Part shown: piece by piece, positions 1 through 7,134 of the stretch | Layout of the letters: the number at the start of each line of letters is the position of its first letter | Numbering within the stretch: position 1 is the stretch's first letter | Assembly (NCBI GenBank): GCA_963169165.1 | Contig: CAUJFL010000417.1 | Location: forward strand, 1 to 41,400 | Reading direction: 5' to 3' | Origin: Myxococcota bacterium | GTDB taxonomy: Bacteria > Myxococcota_A > Polyangia > Polyangiales > Polyangiaceae | Length of the DNA: 41,400 bases | The notes under the pieces: generated by a model | Told to the model about the DNA's origin: nothing | The model's input: the letters and a program-made list of their open reading frames with translations, nothing else | Databases searched by the model: none | Translations under genes and position numbers: made by a program

Positions 1-2
1 CG

Positions 3-353
3 TCATGGTCGCATCACCTGCTTGATCGCCCAGAGCGACACGAGCGCCGACACCACCGCGACGGTCACGGTCACCCAGCGCGGCAGGCCCTGTCGCGGCG
101 CGGTCCGCGCGCTGTCGAGCGAGTGCATCGCGACGAGCGCGATCGCGCCGAGGCGCTTGTTCGCGAACGCGCGGCGCGCCTCGGGCGCGGCCTCGTCGTC
201 CTTCACGGCGCGATAGCGGGCGGCCAGCTCGGGCAGCAGCGTCGACTGTCGCGCGAGCTCGAGGACGGCGTCGTGCATCCCCGGCTCGTCCCACCGCGAC
301 TGCAGCTCTCCCCACAGGTCGGCGAGCGCCCGCTTCGCGTCGTCCGTCGGCAT
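3..353 (-). CDS. Small single-pass membrane protein, unknown function
   Basis: Predicted product of about 116 residues. The first ~90 residues are charged and helical in character (many Ala, Arg, Glu, Leu). One hydrophobic segment near the C-terminus (WVTVTVAVVSALVSLWAI) is followed by a short tail ending in MRP, so it looks like a tail-anchored or C-terminally anchored inner-membrane protein. I chose the ATG at 353. An in-frame TTG at 374 would add seven residues and place the start 1 nt from the end of dtd. It is the third minus-strand gene of a run with dtd and the Cys-repeat gene, so it is probably co-transcribed. I do not recognise a family. The stop codon lies within the window, so the gene is complete. 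Confidence 0.7.
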   Translation of the reverse strand: MPTDDAKRALADLWGELQSRWDEPGMHDAVLELARQSTLLPELAARYRAVKDDEAAPEARRAFANKRLGAIALVAMHSLDSARTAPRQGLPRWVTVTVAVVSALVSLWAIKQVMRP

Positions 354-374
354 CGAGCGCTCGAGCGTACCCAA

Positions 375-824
375 TCAGAACGCTCGCTGCGAGTCGACCA
401 GGATGGTGACGGGACCGTCGTTGTCGACCAGCACGCGCATGTCGGCGCCGAAGCGCCCCTCGGCGACGGTGACGCCGCGCGCGCGCGCCCCGGAGGCGAA
501 CCGCGCGACCAGCTCGCTCGCCCGCGCGGGCTCGAGCGCCGCGTCGAAGCTCGGGCGCCGCCCGCGCCGCGTGTCGCCGTAGAGCGTGAACTGGCTCACC
601 ACCAGCAGCTCGAGCCCGAGCTCGATGAGTCCGCGTGACATCTTTCCGTCGTCGTCGGGGAAGACGCGCAGCCCCAGGATCTTGTCGCGCATGGCGTCGG
701 CGGTGGCGTCGTCGTCGCCGCGCCCGCAGCCGACGAACGCGACGAGGCCGCGGCCGATCGCGCCCACCACCTGGCCTTCGACCTCGACGCGCCCCGCCGT
801 GCACCGCTGCGCGACGACGCGCAT
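375..824 (-). CDS. dtd: D-aminoacyl-tRNA deacylase
   Basis: Predicted 149-residue protein, the usual length for bacterial DTD. The enzyme hydrolyses D-amino acids (and Gly) mischarged on tRNA in the cytoplasm, a chiral proofreading step. Both family signatures are visible: SQFTLYGDTRRGRRPSF at residues 77-93, and NDGPVT at 135-140, the Gly-cisPro motif that reads chirality. The ATG at 824 is preferred over longer upstream starts because it gives the canonical N-terminus (MRVVAQR) and because it shares one base with the TGA of the upstream Cys-repeat gene (TGATG). That overlap implies translational coupling. All key motifs are intact, so I expect a functional enzyme. Confidence 0.95.
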   Translation of the reverse strand: MRVVAQRCTAGRVEVEGQVVGAIGRGLVAFVGCGRGDDDATADAMRDKILGLRVFPDDDGKMSRGLIELGLELLVVSQFTLYGDTRRGRRPSFDAALEPARASELVARFASGARARGVTVAEGRFGADMRVLVDNDGPVTILVDSQRAF

Positions 825-1243
825 CAGCCCGGGTAGCCGAGCTCGCGCTTCAGGCGCGCGACCGTCTCGAAGTAGGTCTTGCGATCGTAAGGTTCGTTGA
901 GAATATGAAAATCCTTCTTCACGAGGCCGACGCAGCCGAAGCAGTACGTGCAGCCCGACAGGCCGATCGAGCGGACGAGGTAGGCGCTCGCGGTGCAGCG
1001 CTCGCAGTCGACGCAGTGGACGCAGCCGGTGAGGTGCTTGCTGCCGTGGCAGTGCGACGACTCGCTGCAGTCCTCGCAGCGGACGCAGTAGTTGCAGCGC
1101 GACAGGCGGCGCGAGTCGCGGCAGAAGGTCGCGTCGCGGCAGCCCTCGCAGCCGGTGCACGACACGCAGCCGGTGTTGTCCTTGGTGGCGCCCTGCTCGC
1201 GGACGAGCGCCTCGAGGCGCTGCTCGAACTCTCGCTTGTTCAT
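824..1243 (-). CDS. Cys-rich protein with four exact 24-residue repeats
   Basis: Predicted 139-residue protein with 17 Cys. After an N-terminal helix (MNKREFEQRLEALVREQ) the central part follows the spacing C-x2-C-x2-C-x2-C-x5-C-x8 with an exact 24-residue period. The first two units are complete, the third lacks the fifth Cys (Leu instead), and the fourth is partial (TYCFGC). The C-terminal tail (FHILNEPYDRKTYFE) resembles the end of Cys-rich repeat proteins seen in some uncultivated bacteria. That resemblance is from memory, not from a search. The pattern suggests a solenoid with stacked Cys ladders or bound metal. There is no signal peptide, so it is probably cytoplasmic. The ATG at 1243 follows the 55-bp gap to the divergent truD, and the stop overlaps the dtd start. 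The function is unknown. Confidence 0.88.
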   Translation of the reverse strand: MNKREFEQRLEALVREQGATKDNTGCVSCTGCEGCRDATFCRDSRRLSRCNYCVRCEDCSESSHCHGSKHLTGCVHCVDCERCTASAYLVRSIGLSGCTYCFGCVGLVKKDFHILNEPYDRKTYFETVARLKRELGYPG

Positions 1244-1298
1244 CGCGGCGCGCGACGATCTACCACCCCTCGCCGCCGCTTTGGTAGAGCCCGCGTCG

Positions 1299-2348
1299 AT
1301 GAGACCCACGGTCACCATCCGGCGCGAGCCCGAGGACTTCGAGGTCGACGAGCTGCCGGCGTACCTGCCGAGCGGCGTGGGCGCGCACCTGTTCGTCAGG
1401 TTCACGAAGCGCGGGCTCGACACGCTGGCCGCCGTCCGCGCGCTCGCGAAGCGCCTCGGCGTCTCCTCGCGCGACGCGGGCACCGCCGGGCTCAAGGATC
1501 GCCACGCGGTCACCACGCAGTGGGCGTCGTTCCCGCTGTCGGAGCGCGCGCCGCTGCCGGCGAGAGGCGCGCTGTCGGGCGACGGGCTCGAGGTGCTCGA
1601 GCTGGCGAGGCACGGCAACAAGCTGAGGACGGGGCACCTGCGCGGCAACCGCTTCTCGCTCGTGCTGCGTGACGTCCCGTCGGGAGAGGAGGGCGCGCTC
1701 GTCGACGCGCTCACGAGGGTCGGCGCGGAGGGACTGCCGAACCGCTTCGGGCGGCAGCGCTTCGGGCGCCACGGCGACAACGCGGCGCGCGCGCTCGCGT
1801 GGGTCACGGGCCAGGAGCCGCCGCCGCGCGACGCGAAGGTGCGGCGCTTGCTCTTCTCGGCGCTGCAGTCGGAGCTGTTTCACGCGGTGCTCGACGCGCG
1901 CGTCGCGGACGGGACGTGGCGCCGCCTCTTGCCAGGCGACCTCGTCGGCACCAGCGGAGGCCCCAAGGTGTTCGCCTGCGATGACCCCGACGCGCTCGCC
2001 GCGCGCCTCGACGCCGGCGAGGTCTGGCCGACCGGCCCGATCTTCGGCGCGAAGATGCAGTGGCCGAGCGGGCGCCCGGCCGAGCTCGAGCGCGCGGCGC
2101 TGGCCAGGTTGCCCGACGGGGAGGCGCTGCTGGAGCGGTGGGCGAGCCTCGGCGAGGGCGCGCGGCGAGCGCTGATCCTGCGGCCGTCCGGGCTCGTCGC
2201 GAGCCACCTACAACCGAACTGCGTGCGCGTGGCGTTCGTGCTACCGAAGGGCGCGTACGCGACGTCGGTGTTGGACGCCGTGTGCGACGCCGTGGACGCG
2301 AGCCTGCGCGCCGCCGGCCCGCCCCAAGAGGAAACCAGCGAACCATGA
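1299..2348 (+). CDS. truD: tRNA pseudouridine(13) synthase TruD
   Basis: Predicted 349-residue protein. TruD converts U13 of tRNA to pseudouridine. The diagnostic motif GLKDRHAVTTQ surrounds Asp67, the expected catalytic aspartate. A second family motif, NRFGRQRFG, lies near residue 148 and marks the region before the TRUD insertion domain. The N-terminus (TVTIRREPEDFEVDELPAY) is typical of the family and supports the ATG at 1299. The stop TGA overlaps the ATG of the ExbB-like gene (ATGA), so truD heads a transcript that continues into the TonB-system genes even though the functions are unrelated. Fifty-five bases separate it from the divergent Cys-repeat gene, and this gap must hold both promoters. 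Confidence 0.96.
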   Translation: MRPTVTIRREPEDFEVDELPAYLPSGVGAHLFVRFTKRGLDTLAAVRALAKRLGVSSRDAGTAGLKDRHAVTTQWASFPLSERAPLPARGALSGDGLEVLELARHGNKLRTGHLRGNRFSLVLRDVPSGEEGALVDALTRVGAEGLPNRFGRQRFGRHGDNAARALAWVTGQEPPPRDAKVRRLLFSALQSELFHAVLDARVADGTWRRLLPGDLVGTSGGPKVFACDDPDALAARLDAGEVWPTGPIFGAKMQWPSGRPAELERAALARLPDGEALLERWASLGEGARRALILRPSGLVASHLQPNCVRVAFVLPKGAYATSVLDAVCDAVDASLRAAGPPQEETSEP

Positions 2349-3040
2349 ACCTCGTCGAGAACGCGAAACACCTGATGGTCGGCACGGGCGCCGGCTGGGT
2401 CCTGTGGCTTTTGATCGGTTTGTCAGTCTTCTCGATCGCGATCATCCTCGAGCGTGCGTATGTGTTCTGGTCCCGCCGCGACAACCTCGACTCGCTGCGC
2501 GAGGCGCTGGCGAACGGGCTGCGGTCGGGCGGCTTCGACGACGCGCGCGTGGCGATGAAGAGGTCGCGCCACCCGGGCGCGGCCGTCGTGCTGCGGGGCA
2601 TGCGCCGCGAGGCCGAGGAGACGTCCCCCGAGGAGGCGAGCGAGGTGATGGCGGCCGAGGTCACCGTGCAGAAGAGCCTGCTCGAGAGCCGCCTGTCGTT
2701 CCTCGGCACCCTCGGGTCGAACGCGCCGTTCATCGGCCTGTTCGGCACCGTCATCGGCATCCTCCAGTCGTTCGACGAGCTGGGCAAGGCCGCGAAGACC
2801 GCGCCCGGCCAGGCCGCCGCCGCCGCCGCGAGCGCCGCCGCGCCGCAGGCGGTCATGTCGAGCCTCGCCGAGGCGCTCGTGGCGACGGCCGTCGGCATCG
2901 GCGTCGCGATCCCCGCCGTCTTCGCGTTCAACACCTTCCAGCGTCAGAGCAAGGCCGCGCTCGCCGGCGCCGACGTCCTGTCGCGCGAGCTGCTCGCGTA
3001 TCTCCACAGCGACAAGTCGTCGCACAAGCGGGAGGCCTGA
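2345..3040 (+). CDS. exbB: MotA/TolQ/ExbB proton-channel family protein
   Basis: Predicted 231-residue inner-membrane protein, the ExbB/TolQ half of a proton-driven motor. TM1 is at about residues 17-38 (WVLWLLIGLSVFSIAIILE). The cytoplasmic loop follows. The conserved TM2 region FLGTLGSNAPFIGLFGTVIG and the TM3 region ALVATAVGIGVAIPAVFAFN carry the family signatures. Between TM2 and TM3 is an Ala-rich segment that looks like a low-complexity insertion. The start overlaps the truD stop by ATGA, and the gene abuts the exbD start. With the following ExbD and TonB genes it forms a complete TonB-type energiser. TolQ is the alternative name, but no TolA/TolB is nearby. Confidence 0.93.
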   Translation: MNLVENAKHLMVGTGAGWVLWLLIGLSVFSIAIILERAYVFWSRRDNLDSLREALANGLRSGGFDDARVAMKRSRHPGAAVVLRGMRREAEETSPEEASEVMAAEVTVQKSLLESRLSFLGTLGSNAPFIGLFGTVIGILQSFDELGKAAKTAPGQAAAAAASAAAPQAVMSSLAEALVATAVGIGVAIPAVFAFNTFQRQSKAALAGADVLSRELLAYLHSDKSSHKREA

Positions 3041-3493
3041 GTGGGCGGCGGTCCCGCGCAAGACGACGAGCTGATCAGCGGCATCAACGTCACGCCGCTG
3101 GTCGACGTGACGCTGGTCTTGCTGATCATCTTCATCGTCACCGCCAAGATCATCGTCACGCAGAGCCTGCCGATGGATCTGCCGAAGGCCGCGACAGGGT
3201 CGGAGCAGCAGACGATCTTCTCGGTCGAGCTGTCGGCGGCCGGCGAGACGGTCGTCGACTCCAAGCGCGTCCCGAGCGAGGACGCGATCTTGCCGCTCGC
3301 GCGGGAGGCCCACGCGAAGAACACCGAGCTGCGCGCGGTGATCAAGGCCGACAGCGCGGTGCCGCACGGGCGCGTGATCCGCGTGATGGACCTCCTGAAG
3401 CAGGCGGGCGTCGCCAAGGTCGCGTTCGGCGTGTCGCCCGTCCCCGTCGAGCCCGGCGCGGCGCCCGCTGCCGCGCCCGCGGCGTCGAAGTGA
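3041..3493 (+). CDS. exbD: ExbD/TolR family biopolymer transport protein
   Basis: Predicted 150-residue protein starting at a GTG that directly follows the exbB stop. It has a short cytoplasmic N-terminus and then a single TM segment beginning INVTPLVDVTLVLLIIFIVT. This contains the conserved Asp of the ExbD TM helix (PLVDV) that carries protons together with ExbB. The periplasmic domain (about residues 45-130) has the ExbD fold signature VIKADSAVPHGRVIRVMDLLKQAGV. The C-terminus is a Pro/Ala-rich tail. It acts with the ExbB and TonB proteins encoded on either side to transmit proton-motive force to the outer membrane. Confidence 0.94.
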   Translation: MGGGPAQDDELISGINVTPLVDVTLVLLIIFIVTAKIIVTQSLPMDLPKAATGSEQQTIFSVELSAAGETVVDSKRVPSEDAILPLAREAHAKNTELRAVIKADSAVPHGRVIRVMDLLKQAGVAKVAFGVSPVPVEPGAAPAAAPAASK

Positions 3494-3506
3494 GGTTCGA
3501 GCGCGC

Positions 3507-4316
3507 ATGAGAGGCGACGTCATCTCCCCCGCGCTGCTCGGCGCGGTCCTCGTGTCGGCGAGCGCGCACGCGCCGCCGATCATCGACGCGGTGACGTCGC
3601 TGTCCGATCTCCGCGCCGGGGTGAAGCTCTCCTCCGAGGCCGTGCACGAGTTCCTCTGGCGTCAGTACGACATCGAGCTGCCTCCACAGGAGAAGAAGGA
3701 GGAGAAGCCCAAGGAGGAGGAGAAGCCCAAGGAGGAGATCGCCGCGCCCATCTTGCCGCGCATGCCGACGCCTCAGAAGGCGGATCCCCAGCCTCAGAAG
3801 TCCGATCCGCCGCCCGCCGCGGCCGAGGCGGGGCGCACGCTGACAGCGCCTCCCGACGCGCCGGTCGACTTCACCGATCCCGGGCTGGTGCAGGGCGACG
3901 GCATCTACCGGGGCGGCGTGACCGCGAGCGACGGCAAGGCCAAGACGAAGGTCGATGACACCAACGCGCGAGGTGGCGTCGAGCCCGGCGGCTCGGGGCG
4001 CCCGGCGGCGCCTCCTCCTCCGCCCGACGAGCCCGATCGGTCCGCCCCCGCGAAGCCGCGCAACCATGACTGGCGTTGTCCATTCCCCGAGGAGGCCGAC
4101 GCCGAGGACAAGCACAGCGCGGTCGTGCAAGTCATCGTCACGGTGCGCCCCGACGGCTCTCCGGCGTCGGTGCGCGTGCTGGCCGATCCGGGGTTTGGCT
4201 TCGGGCGCGCGGCGCGCATGTGCGCGCTCCGCGAGCGCTTCTCGCCCGCGCTCGATCGCGCCGGTCAGGCCACGCAGGGACAGAGCACCCCCATCAACAT
4301 CCGCTTCTCGCGCTGA
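3507..4316 (+). CDS. TonB-family energy transducer
   Basis: Predicted 269-residue protein. A single N-terminal hydrophobic stretch (residues 6-22) contains Ser-x3-His (SASAH), matching the SxxxH pair that TonB uses to contact ExbB/ExbD. There follows a charged and Pro-rich periplasm-spanning region with an almost exact repeat of EEKPKEE and several PQK units. The C-terminal domain (about 185-269) has the TonB/TonB2 pattern VVQVIVTVRPDGSPASVRVL and ends in NIRFSR. Two Cys (WRCPFP and RMCALRERF) sit in this domain and could form a disulfide. It lies 13 bp after exbD. No TonB-dependent receptor is in the window, so the substrate is unknown. Confidence 0.88.
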   Translation: MRGDVISPALLGAVLVSASAHAPPIIDAVTSLSDLRAGVKLSSEAVHEFLWRQYDIELPPQEKKEEKPKEEEKPKEEIAAPILPRMPTPQKADPQPQKSDPPPAAAEAGRTLTAPPDAPVDFTDPGLVQGDGIYRGGVTASDGKAKTKVDDTNARGGVEPGGSGRPAAPPPPPDEPDRSAPAKPRNHDWRCPFPEEADAEDKHSAVVQVIVTVRPDGSPASVRVLADPGFGFGRAARMCALRERFSPALDRAGQATQGQSTPINIRFSR

Positions 4317-4319
4317 GCG

Positions 4320-4444
4320 GCGGAGGGGCGTGGGGGGGAGGGGCGTGGGGGCGGCGCGATCTCGGCTTTCGCGTGCTCGCCGTAGCTTCCGCTACGGCTG
4401 TGCGCGGCGAAAGACCGACCTCGCTTGCCCGCACGCCCCTCCGC
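4320..4444. repeat. Nested inverted-repeat element between the TonB gene and the CapA-like gene
   Basis: Three arms are nested. The outer 13-bp arms are 4320-4332 and 4432-4444 (GCGGAGGGGCGTG and its complement). The middle arms are CTTTCGC at 4366-4372 and GCGAAAG at 4407-4413, extended by TCGG (4362-4365) and CCGA (4415-4418) with one unpaired base. The inner 7-bp stem is CCGTAGC 4380-4386 / GCTACGG 4391-4397 with a TTCC loop. Just inside the left arm, GGGCGTGGGGG occurs twice. No T-tract follows, so it is not a classic intrinsic terminator, although it lies right after the TonB-operon stop. It could be a REP/MITE-like element. An in-frame extension of the CapA gene would cross it. Confidence 0.75.
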
Positions 4445-4513
4445 TCGCCCAGCGCCCTCACGCCCTGCTGGCCACGATTGTGTGCATCGCCGCCTGTCGC
4501 GATGCGCCGGGTC

Positions 4514-4617
4514 CGTCGAGGTCGTGGACGGACTCGTCGTCGCCTTCGGCTCCGACGTCGTCGGTCTCGTCGTCGAGGTCGTGGACGGACTCGTCGTCGC
4601 CTTCGGCTCCGACGTCG
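4514..4617 (+). repeat. Tandem repeat, 47 identical bases at 57-bp spacing
   Basis: Two identical 47-bp copies (4514-4560 and 4571-4617) start 57 bp apart. In the frame of the CapA-like gene the 57-bp period equals 19 codons and encodes two copies of a Ser/Thr/Pro-rich unit (RSWTDSSSPSAPTS). These lie between a possible lipobox Cys (IAAC, codon at 4495) and the first strand of the phosphoesterase domain. The frame is kept open across both copies, which favours the repeat being a translated surface linker. Confidence 0.85.
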
Positions 4618-5583
4618 ATGGTGGTCTTGTTGGGTGGCGACGTGGAGTTGGCTCGGGCGACCGGGAGGCGGATTCTGCGGGAGGTGGGGTATGACCCCTT
4701 CTGGCGCCTGAGGGATCGACTGGGTGCGGCAGGGCTGCGCTTCGTCAACCTCGAGAGCCAGCTGTCAGAGCAGCGGGGGGAGGTGGTGCGACCCTGGAAC
4801 CCGCTCGTCTTCACGGGGCCTCCGGCCGGGGCGGAGGTGCTCTCGCGCGCGGGGATCGACGTCGTGTCGACCGCCAACAACCACGCTTGGGACTATGGCG
4901 AGGGGGCGATGAGGGAGACCCTCTCGCACCTCGACAGGGTCGGCGTCGCGCACGTCGGGACCTCGGCCGCGGACGGAGAGCAGGGGCGCCCGGTGATCGT
5001 CGAGCGCGGGGGCGTGAGGGTCGGGTTCCTGGCTTTCACTGCCATCTGGAACCAGGGGCCACTGTCGAAGCACCCCGCGCGAGCGCACGTCGCCGAGGCC
5101 ACCTCGGCGTCGATCGGCGCCGCGACCCGGGCGCTCGTGGAGAGCGGCGCGGCCGACCTGATCGTCGTCTCGGTGCACGGAGGAGAAGAGTATGGCGCGC
5201 GCGCGACGCCCGCGTTTCGCGCGTTGCTCGCGGGCGCCGCGGAGGCCGGTGCGCACGTCGTCGTCGGGCACCACGCGCACGTGTTTCACGGAGTGTCATT
5301 CGTCGGCAGGACGCCAGTGTTCGAGGGGCTCGGCAACCTCGTCATGCAGATGCACCGCGAGCACCCGGCGACCGAGCTGGGCCTGCTCGCGCGCGTCACG
5401 GCGGGGCGCGGCGGTGTCATCCGCGTCGAGGCGTGCCCCCACCGGCTCATCCTCGCCGAACCCGCGCCGCTCGACGCCGCGCAGCTCGCCCTCGCCCGCA
5501 GGCGGCTGGTCGCGACCTCTCCCGCCCCGCTCCAGCTGACACCCACGGAGGACGGGTGCTGGCAGGTCGCGCCGACGCCGTGA
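4618..5583 (+). CDS. CapA-like metallophosphoesterase, possibly a lipoprotein
   Basis: The domain from 4618 has the order of motifs of CapA/PgsA (poly-gamma-glutamate capsule) phosphoesterases: GGDVELAR, NLESQL, STANNHAWDYG, SVHGGEEY, GHHAHVFHG and FEGLGNLV. These supply the metal ligands expected of a calcineurin-like fold. The ATG at 4618 is the only clear start, but it begins exactly at the first strand. The same frame is open upstream and encodes ALLATIVCIAAC followed by a repeated Ser/Pro linker, which looks like a lipoprotein signal. A non-ATG start (GTG 4345 or CTG 4465) would include it. No good ribosome binding site decides this. No capsule synthase genes are nearby, so the substrate is unknown. 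Confidence 0.88.
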   Translation: MVVLLGGDVELARATGRRILREVGYDPFWRLRDRLGAAGLRFVNLESQLSEQRGEVVRPWNPLVFTGPPAGAEVLSRAGIDVVSTANNHAWDYGEGAMRETLSHLDRVGVAHVGTSAADGEQGRPVIVERGGVRVGFLAFTAIWNQGPLSKHPARAHVAEATSASIGAATRALVESGAADLIVVSVHGGEEYGARATPAFRALLAGAAEAGAHVVVGHHAHVFHGVSFVGRTPVFEGLGNLVMQMHREHPATELGLLARVTAGRGGVIRVEACPHRLILAEPAPLDAAQLALARRRLVATSPAPLQLTPTEDGCWQVAPTP

Positions 5584-5628
5584 GGCGGCGCTTGATCGCC
5601 GCGAGCCCGTTGGTAGCCTGCGGCCACG

Positions 5629-7008
5629 ATGGCCGACACACGACGCTCGCCGGTGAACGCGCTGCCCCGCCTCCGCGCCTCGAGGTGGTGGACGATCGGG
5701 GCGGTGCTCGCGGCGGCGTGCGGCTCGGGTAGCCAGTCATCCGACACCCCGAGCGCGGGCGTGGTCCAGGACGGCGCGGCCGGGCAGGGGGGCGCGCACG
5801 CCGGCGCCGCGGGCAAGGGAGGCGCGGGCGCGAGCGGCGCCAGCGCGGGCTCGGCGCAAGCGGGCGACGGCGGAGAGGGCGGCGCGGGCGGAGAACCTGG
5901 CGGGAGCGGCGGCGACGCGGGCGCGGCAGGGCAGGCGGGCGCGCCCGGGAGCAAGCCGGACATCACACCAAGCGATCCTATCAAAGCTATCGACGGAGTC
6001 TGGACCTACGTGCCGTTCCCCAAGGGACACTGCCGCGATCTGAGCCAGGCGCACATGATGGTGCACCTCAACAAGGACTCGAAGAAGGTCGCCATCTATG
6101 AGGAGGGCGGCGGCGCTTGCTTCAACGACGCCTCGTGCACGTTCTTGTCGGTCAACCTGCCTTCGTATGTCCTCGGCGGCGGCATCTTCAACTTTCTGCG
6201 GCCTGACAACCCGATCCGCGACTGGAACATTTTCTACGTTCCCTATTGCACGGGCGACGTCCACGCGGGCGACGCCGAAGAGTCGTACGTGGGACCGGTC
6301 ACTGGCAAGGAGCACTTCGCGGGTTACAGCAACATGAAGCTGTACCTCGCGCGCATCCTCGCCACCGTCCCCGACGCGACCGATCTGCTGCTCACCGGCT
6401 CGAGCGCGGGGGGCTTCGGCGCCGGGCTGACCGCCGACCTCGTCGCCCGTAACCGCCCCGCCACCGTGCAGCGCCTCACCATGCTGGACGACTCGGGGCC
6501 GCCGATGTCCAGCAAGTATCTCAAGCCCTGCCTGCAGGCGCGGTGGCAGTCGGTGTGGGGCTTTCAGAACAGCTTCCTCAAGGACTGCGGCGCGGGGTGT
6601 CCCAACCCCGATCTGTTCATCGACGACTGGCTCAAGTTCCTGATAGGCAAGTACACGAAGGGGCCGCAGGGGCCGACCTTCATGGCCGGGTTGATCTCGT
6701 CGACGCGCGACACGGTGATCTCCACGTTCTTCGGGTTCGGGGCCGATGACTGCAAGGCCACCGTCCCGCAGGCCATCCCGCCCGCCGACTTCACCGCGGG
6801 CCTGCTCGAGGCGCGCGCCTCGTTCTCCGCGCAGACCGACCGCTTCGGGACCTTCTTCTACGACTCGGGGCAGCACACCACGCTGCTCGCCGACTTCGGG
6901 ACCGGCGTGCTGGGTGGACTCTACGACACCAAGGTCGACGGGGTGAAGCTCACCGATTGGATCAAGGATCTCCTCGATCACAAGCAGGCCAAGCACGTCG
7001 GCCCGTGA
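5629..7008 (+). CDS. Pectinacetylesterase-family lipoprotein
   Basis: Predicted 459-residue secreted protein. It has an Arg-rich n-region, a hydrophobic core (WWTIGAVLAAAC) and a likely lipidated Cys31. A Gly/Ala/Ser linker follows to about residue 110. The catalytic part matches the pectinacetylesterase/Notum family: an oxyanion-type motif EEGGGACFND (about 158-167), nucleophile Ser259 in GSSAGG, and a late His in DSGQHTTL that would complete the Ser-Asp-His triad. The family removes acetyl or acyl esters from polysaccharides or other acylated substrates. Here the natural substrate is not evident because no pectin or polysaccharide degradation genes are adjacent. The gene stands alone, with 45 bp upstream and a convergent neighbour downstream. 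Confidence 0.9.
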   Translation: MADTRRSPVNALPRLRASRWWTIGAVLAAACGSGSQSSDTPSAGVVQDGAAGQGGAHAGAAGKGGAGASGASAGSAQAGDGGEGGAGGEPGGSGGDAGAAGQAGAPGSKPDITPSDPIKAIDGVWTYVPFPKGHCRDLSQAHMMVHLNKDSKKVAIYEEGGGACFNDASCTFLSVNLPSYVLGGGIFNFLRPDNPIRDWNIFYVPYCTGDVHAGDAEESYVGPVTGKEHFAGYSNMKLYLARILATVPDATDLLLTGSSAGGFGAGLTADLVARNRPATVQRLTMLDDSGPPMSSKYLKPCLQARWQSVWGFQNSFLKDCGAGCPNPDLFIDDWLKFLIGKYTKGPQGPTFMAGLISSTRDTVISTFFGFGADDCKATVPQAIPPADFTAGLLEARASFSAQTDRFGTFFYDSGQHTTLLADFGTGVLGGLYDTKVDGVKLTDWIKDLLDHKQAKHVGP

Positions 7009-7134
7009 GCCGCCGCTCAGCGCGGCGGAGGCCGTCTCGTGATGGACTCGCTCGCGCGAAGCTCGCCGACCTCCGCCGGCGAGCGGCATCGACGCGCAGT
7101 TGGCTCGAGGCGGCCTCCCGTCGCGCCGCGAGCC

